Shown here piece after piece: positions 58,186-64,000 of a DNA stretch of 64,000 nt; within the stretch, counting starts at the first letter, position 1; every line of letters begins with the position of its first letter. The notes below the pieces were generated by a model. It was not told the DNA's origin. It searched no databases and was given only the letters and a program-made list of their open reading frames with translations. The position numbers were made by a program, and so were the translations under genes. The DNA is taken from the NCBI RefSeq assembly GCF_022581195.2, contig NC_061456.1, positions 9,550,501-9,614,500 on the forward strand. The letters are read 5' to 3'. The DNA comes from Helicoverpa zea (Eukaryota > Arthropoda > Insecta > Lepidoptera > Noctuidae).

Positions 58186-59737
58186 GATGAATATGATGGC
58201 GGCTTGGGCCTGTGTGAAAATTTACACATGTGATGCAACTATGTTATAAATAGGGCATTTAGTTTCTACAAAACTAATAACCCAGATTCAAGTCAATCGT
58301 TACTCATATATTTGGCGGGGAGAACATTTAATTTACTAACACAGAATTGTAATGATAGAAAGCCAAAATAAAGTTGACAGTCATCGAGCAATCTCAGGTG
58401 GTCCACGATTTCATTATGACGTCCAACAACAAGCACGTATCACGGCGTACCAGATAAAAAGTAATAGGACATCCCCTTTCCCTACATTTTAAATTAAAAA
58501 CGGAAGCAACGTGACTAGGCAAAAAAAGAATCAGATTAATTTCACCGCTATCCCGATTGACGCGGCCGATCGGTTCAAATGAATTGTTCCAAAACATGGG
58601 CGCGATTAAAGCATGGACACAAAAGGGGTAGAGAATGTTTCAACGAAATAAACGTGATCTCACCAGGAAGCTCGTTCACAATAGGACGAGAGAAGGACGA
58701 AAAGGCCAATGACTTTGTGAAAACAAATATATCTCTATTAATCCCATCTCACACGGTATTCTGTAAGCTTAAAAGCTAATTATGTCTGATACAAACCAGT
58801 ATTTACATAAGAACATATCAGAAATAAGCATATAGGTACCTACTGTATTAGCTTCTACTAAGAATATTTTTAGGAAATGACATTTACGAAATTTCATCAA
58901 AACTTAATATGTACCAATAAAAGTAATGAAAGCGTGTAGCACCTCTGGAAGTGCGTGCTGTAGCCGCGTTGGCTCGCCTCCAGTTCTACTGAACTTTGAC
59001 AACGAGCTGCGGCGGTAAATTGCTGTAACACATCCGTCTGCCGCACTTATATACGCTACACAAAACTCTACTAACTGAAAATGCATTTCAGGAAATGTCA
59101 TAAAACGACTCGCACGACTTTGAACGCCTTTTCGTCAACAGGGTATCAACAATAAGCTTCGTATAATTAGGTAAACGAAATAATTTTCGTAACGTTTCTG
59201 CATTCTCAAGTCGCATGTTTCAAGTACTGCGAGGTCGTCGCACTCCACAAACGTGCATTCCTTTTCCCTTTCTGAATTTTGATTGCCACCAGGTATGTAA
59301 CAGGAACAAAAATGTAATGACTGGGTTCCGTCAATCGGGATCTCATACAACAATGTTCTCTTTCCAAGTTGTCGTGACATGCTCAACAAGTATTGTGTTC
59401 ATTTCGGGTGCGTGTGATTTCTTTATCGATTTTTAATCATGCGGGACGCCCTTTCATGAAGCTTCATTAAAAGAAATTGGTGTGTCGTCATTCACTCCAT
59501 CATGATTTAGCTGTCATTGATCACGTCAGAATGAATACCCGATGCGCCACTAAATCATGATAACCGTTAGGTGCAATTGCTTCGACATATGATCTAAAGT
59601 CAATTAATAACGATGCCGATCTATTTCTTTACTATGTTAGCCCGTGACGAATTTGAACGCTTACCGAAAGTAATGTGTGAAAAATCGTGACGCTGCTTGG
59701 CATCATTGTATCGTATAAAAATATGAAATAAATACAT
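58186..59737. other. Non-coding stretch, no gene seen
   Basis: No exon, RNA gene or named repeat recognised on either strand. Confidence 0.45.
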
Positions 59738-59823
59738 CATCATCATCATCATCTCAGCCATAGGACGTCCACTGCTGAACATAGGCCTCCCCCTTTGATC
59801 TCCACAGATCAAAGGGGGAGGCC
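59738..59823 (-). mobile_element. Short LINE 3'-end insert with a perfect fold-back
   Basis: AAATAAATACAT flanks the insert at 59726-59737 and 59824-59835. From its 3' end it holds (cat)n and then 'gccataggacgtccactgct', a common moth LINE tail. It ends in a perfect 18-bp stem (59784-59801 with 59806-59823) and a 4-base loop. Confidence 0.85.
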
Positions 59824-59835
59824 AAATAAATACAT

Positions 59836-61545
59836 GATCGAATAAAAAATAGCCTCAAAGGCTTGTCGACAAGTAATCCAACCACAACTCCATTCAACGT
59901 TTCTTCGACTCATTCAAACAAGACACATTCAAATGAGTGAGCATCCTCTTTGCGCTACATATTATAAAGATACAATCGCATAGAGCACATAAGTCAGACG
60001 TTATAATAGCGGACGTATAATGATTACGTAAGCACATCATGGTGCATACGGGAGGGCTGAGGCTGATGAAAGCCTGACCTTCGCAGTGTGGGCGTAGCTA
60101 GACAATGATAATCCGACAGACCGGGGTCCACGAACTATACCGGAATGCAAATAAATAGATGCACATGAACAGGACGAGCCGTACACCTGTCGCTGATCAG
60201 ACAAATAAACAATGCACGTCATGCCGCGACCTACGGTAGCACGGATCTAACATTACACTACCATCAGCATAGGACACTTGCTAATGTTTAATACATCGCC
60301 ACACATTGTCTTCGAAAAGCTTAATGCAAAGTTATAAAACTTCTGTCCTCACATATATTTACAATAGAATACGTAGCTTGAGTTATGAGTATGTTAGAGG
60401 TTACTGAACAAATAGACAAAACATTAATAAAATACCTCATTTGGCTTTGCAGTTGTCACAACAATGCATCTGGTTAACACTTAAACGTACGTTACTGAGG
60501 ACAATGCCTGCTTAGCAAAGTGTAATGGATCTTGCTCCTTGGCAAAGAGCAATCTACAGTTATTGCATAAGATACTATTTATTAAGTTGATTCATAAAAA
60601 GCAGAAATCCAAATAAGGATGTAATGAAATTGAATGAAAAACTACATGAACGAAAGGTGCTTCTTATAAGGTGGAAAAAGGAGTTGCATAATTTCCAGTA
60701 GGAAATAATTTGTAAGAATCATTGCATACCTATAAAATGTTTAACGACTTCTGTGATCATCTTGCGCGTGTCATAAAATGATAAGTCTTAGTTTAATGTA
60801 TTTTATTACTGCTACATACGCTACACAACATGAAGATAATTGCTTCTCAAGAATAACGAACTTACTGTAATTAAAGGATAATACACGTTTATCGATTAAG
60901 GTTTAGGGTAATCACGGTCCCTGGTTTAATCGATTCGTGTGCAGTTATAAGGTAAATAAACGTACCTTTGGGAAATTACTTTAGCGAAGTCGTAAGGTTA
61001 TAAAGAACCGCTTTACTGATATCAATGACCCCGGCATGCGAGTGCCGCGGTGTTTGTTTAGCATTACAGAACATTTTCATACAAAGCCTTCACGACGGTA
61101 TCTTAACGAGACAAGTTAAACAGGTGTGAAATCGTAAATCATCTATGTTTTTATTTTCGCATATAAACTATGTCGAAATTACTTATTTGAATATTTTTTA
61201 CGCAATCATTTTAAACAACTTATGAAATCCTACAAATAATGAAGTTTGTTTCAAAACAAAAAGTCCTCCTACGCATGATTAAGTTTGTTGATGTAGTCCG
61301 TGTTACATCTGAGGGGCCATTTAATGGATTATCATCTCATTTGTAAAAACTTGATGAAAGGTTTATGACATTCATAACTTTAAATTTGACGTATTTGGAA
61401 TTTGTGGAATATATTAGATGGTCTTGGTCTTACTGCATGAGTGGTGGGTAAAGTTAAATTCAGGCTATTTTCATTAACGGTTCCCTGTATTCCCAGTCGT
61501 TCCCCCAAATATTGACAAAGTCAACCAAAATCATTGTGTTGCGCA
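59836..61545. other. Upstream region of the secreted coiled-coil gene
   Basis: A+T-rich, no exon seen. Because the exon at 61547 opens with a splice acceptor, the gene's promoter and first untranslated exon should be in or left of this stretch. Confidence 0.4.
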
Positions 61546-61554
61546 GACGGGGCG

Positions 61555-63653
61555 ATGTTAAGAGTGGCAGTGGCGGCACTGGCGTGCCTCAGCATGGCGC
61601 GCACTTCGCCCAACGAGCACAGCTTGCGAGCGTACGCGTTAAGCACACAGAACCCCAAGGTAAATACAACCCTGTAAATACTAAACTACTTTACACAAAA
61701 CATACTGACAGCAGAAGTCTCATACCAAGTAATGCAGGATCTAATAGGCAACTTAAGAGAAGAACCTCGCTTTTCTAATTTAGGAAGTAAGGGTATTATC
61801 CATTTTCATCATCATCGGCCTTTTTATCGACCCATACAGAGAAGAGATTGTTATAAGTATAACTTTTCATTTCTTGTTTCAAATTCATTGCAAGCATTGA
61901 AGAGAACTAATTCGAATTAATGTTGCCGAGATTTTATGATTGCACTATCTGTGAATCTTCTGCAGAAAATATTTCAGTTGGACTATCTCGTTGCATTATC
62001 AAACTTACGTCTTTACAATAATAGAGCAAACGGAACATGACATTTGTCACCGCTACCCGGTATTTGTCTGTCGGTTGTACGAAACGTGGAAGTTGTGGAT
62101 CAAATAAATTAATACTGTCAGGTTACTAAACTAGGCTAAACTTGTTAGGACTTTAGAAATAATTATAAGCATCAAGGAATTGAGCAAATTATGTAATCCT
62201 AAATTATCCCTGCCACTACATTCTCAATCTGCTATTCAATGTTTTAGATTTCTGTAATTCTCAGTTCATACAAGACATAAGTATAATGATCGACAAAATC
62301 AACCAGTGAAATGGAACATCTAAAATAAAAGTATAGCGATACGCTAGCAAAACAGAAACACAAAGCAAAGACACTGCGTGTCTGATATAATTAGGCGATC
62401 TGATTGATTCATGTCAGTCAGAGAATCAGAGTTCAAAGTATGAGCATGGAAAAATCGAGTCAGATTGAGCCATTGAAGGACGGTGGTCGAATTCTGTTAC
62501 GGAAATCAAAGATCCTATATATGGAGTCCTTTTCAAGGCAGATCACATATCACAAGTAACTAAAATTGAGACACATTTTAGCCCTTGATTATAATATGTT
62601 TTCCGACAGATATCAAAACTTACGGCGAGGGCTGCCGGAAATATCATGACGTTCACGTAGATTACTTTCGATAAACTAGTTTATAAATAAATGTATGCCC
62701 ATTAGAAGCTTAGCATTTATTTCGGTATAGCTTTTAGAGTAACATATTATGCAGACGTAGCTGAGAATATGCGTATAAATATACTGTCTTTCTTTGCAGG
62801 ACATCACCAGTATATTGTCTAGCATAGAAGAGAGGCTGCGGGTTTTAGACACAATAACTGCTGTTCAAACTAAACAAGCACGGAGGCTTGATATCATACA
62901 GGATAAGCTCGGTGAATATATGTTCTTTTTGTTATTAAAAAATTAAGATATTCCAATAAAAATAAAAGAATAATTGAAAAGAGTCTTTATCATGCTTTCT
63001 ACAAGTAGTAGACAAGTAAACTGTAACTGGTAACAAAGATACTGTAAAACTAATTGTCTTCGGCCTACAGCACGAACAGTATGAACTAGAACAGAGTATC
63101 ACAACAATACATAGGTATTCTGTTCCGGGAAATTACTGAGTCACGTACTCGTACGTTAGTCTTATTATGTCATATCCTATTTACTACGGGCCAACTTTTG
63201 TATTATCTGCTGACCAACATTGCTCGCAATTGAATGAACAAGAGTTACGTACAATTAACTGCTAAAGGAACCGCTTTTGGATGCAACGGTATGAATAAAT
63301 TAGCAAATGGACGTCGTACGCAGGCTGAATAGGATATTGCTAATATTCATGTATTTGCTTTCAGACCGCGTGGAAAATACATTGACTTTAAAATTAGAAA
63401 GAGCTCAATTAACAGCAGAAAGGCTTGAGCATAGGTTACATTTGCTGCAAACTAATGTCCAGGTTGGTTCGTTACTTCATAAGGTTTTTTATATAATCTA
63501 CTGTACTGTAATTATATAATTAACATATTTTTACAATTTCAGGCTACTATAAAAGAAAGCAGTGAAAAACTAGAACGTAGCCAAGCGAAAATGGCAGAAT
63601 TAGCTCGTAATCTTACTAACCATATTATTACCCATAAGCATTTATTAGAAAAG
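61555..63653 (+). CDS. Secreted coiled-coil protein, first four coding exons (3' partial)
   Basis: Exons are 61555-61659 (within a spliced exon starting 61547 after tgttgcgcag), 62800-62911, 63365-63462 and 63543-63653. Donors are AAG|gtaaat, CTCG|gtgaat, CAG|gttggt and AAG|gtatgt; phases 0, 1, 0, 0 agree. The start MLRVAVAALACLSMARTSPN is a signal peptide. Then SILSSIEERLRVLDTITAVQ, DRVENTLTLKLERAQLTAER and LERSQAKMAELARNLTNH form one long amphipathic, coiled-coil helix (about residues 36-142). The frame is open at the last donor, so more follows beyond the window. Secreted proteins with this layout often end in a fibrinogen-like domain (angiopoietin/FREP type); that is a guess, since no such domain is in view. 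Lys- and Glu-rich heptads point to oligomer formation. Confidence 0.8.
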
Positions 63654-63671
63654 GTATGTTTTACAGTTTTA

Positions 63672-63870
63672 TCTATACTAATATTATAAAGCTGAAGAGT
63701 TTGTTTGTTTGTTTGTTTGAACGCGCTAATCTCAGGAACTACTGGGCCGATTTGAAAAATTCTTTCAGTGTTAGATAGCCCATTTATCGAGGAAGGCTAT
63801 AGGCTACTTTTTATCCGGGTTCGTGCAGAGGTTTCCACGGGATGCGGATGAAACCGCTGGCAGAAACTAG
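63672..63870 (+). mobile_element. Lep1-like Helitron in the intron after exon 4
   Basis: It starts TCTATACTAATATTATAAAG and ends GGCAGAAACTAG, between A (63671) and T (63871). A (tttg)n run follows the start. It aligns along its length with the copy at 51243. Confidence 0.85.
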
Positions 63871-64000
63871 TAGTTCATAATTGTTTTATTATTTACGTCA
63901 ACCCTGAATTAATTTATTTAAATTAATTTATCGATGGTGGAATTACGAGGTTATCAAAGTCATATATGTAAATTATTATTCTGAGTTATGCTAATAAACA

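Overview
The window is animal nuclear DNA, most likely from a moth or butterfly (Lepidoptera). Genes are split by introns with GT-AG borders, there are no operons, and the A+T-rich non-coding DNA is full of repeats I recognise as typical of Lepidoptera: Lep1-like Helitrons, tRNA-headed SINEs with long target duplications, RTE- and R1-type LINE scraps, hAT elements and TA-inserting mariner-like elements. The order is inferred from repeat style, not from a marker gene.

Layout. 1-1780: last two coding exons (+) of a sphingomyelin-synthase-related ceramide phosphotransferase whose 5' part lies left of the window. 2598-11942: a 9.3-kb transposon-in-transposon nest that can be unwound from intact target duplications: a hAT (TSD GTCTATAC) holds a TA-flanked MITE, a 2.77-kb hAT (TSD CTATAGGG), LINE scraps and another hAT (TSD TGCTCAGT); that last hAT holds a TA-type element 'U', which holds a third inserted hAT (TSD ATGGGCCG), which holds a second U with a 726-bp tandem duplication. 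11950-16950: more repeats (a palindromic U derivative, SINE and Helitron pieces, two TIR elements). 17695-19084 (-): Sh3beta/SH3BGRL in four coding exons with a long acidic tail.

22568-36500 (-): GOPC, the Golgi PDZ and coiled-coil protein, in twelve coding exons whose phases all agree; the 5'-most exon was not found. Its introns hold a small Cys-rich (Cx2C) two-exon gene, a Tc1/IS630-like element with a transposase tail, a mariner with a broken transposase, a LINE scrap with a 15-bp TSD, and a long inverted repeat. 36500-61500 is mostly non-coding (GOPC upstream intron and/or intergenic): an orphan THAP-domain exon at 49205, a complete Lep1-like Helitron at 51243, a SINE at 57812 and a fold-back retro-insert at 59738. 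61555-63653 (+): first four coding exons of a secreted coiled-coil protein that runs off the right edge.

The host genes look unrelated in function, apart from two with roles at the Golgi/ER (the ceramide phosphotransferase and GOPC). I found no CRISPR, operon or bacterial-type system. The most unusual content is the nested transposon block and the motifs shared by its elements.
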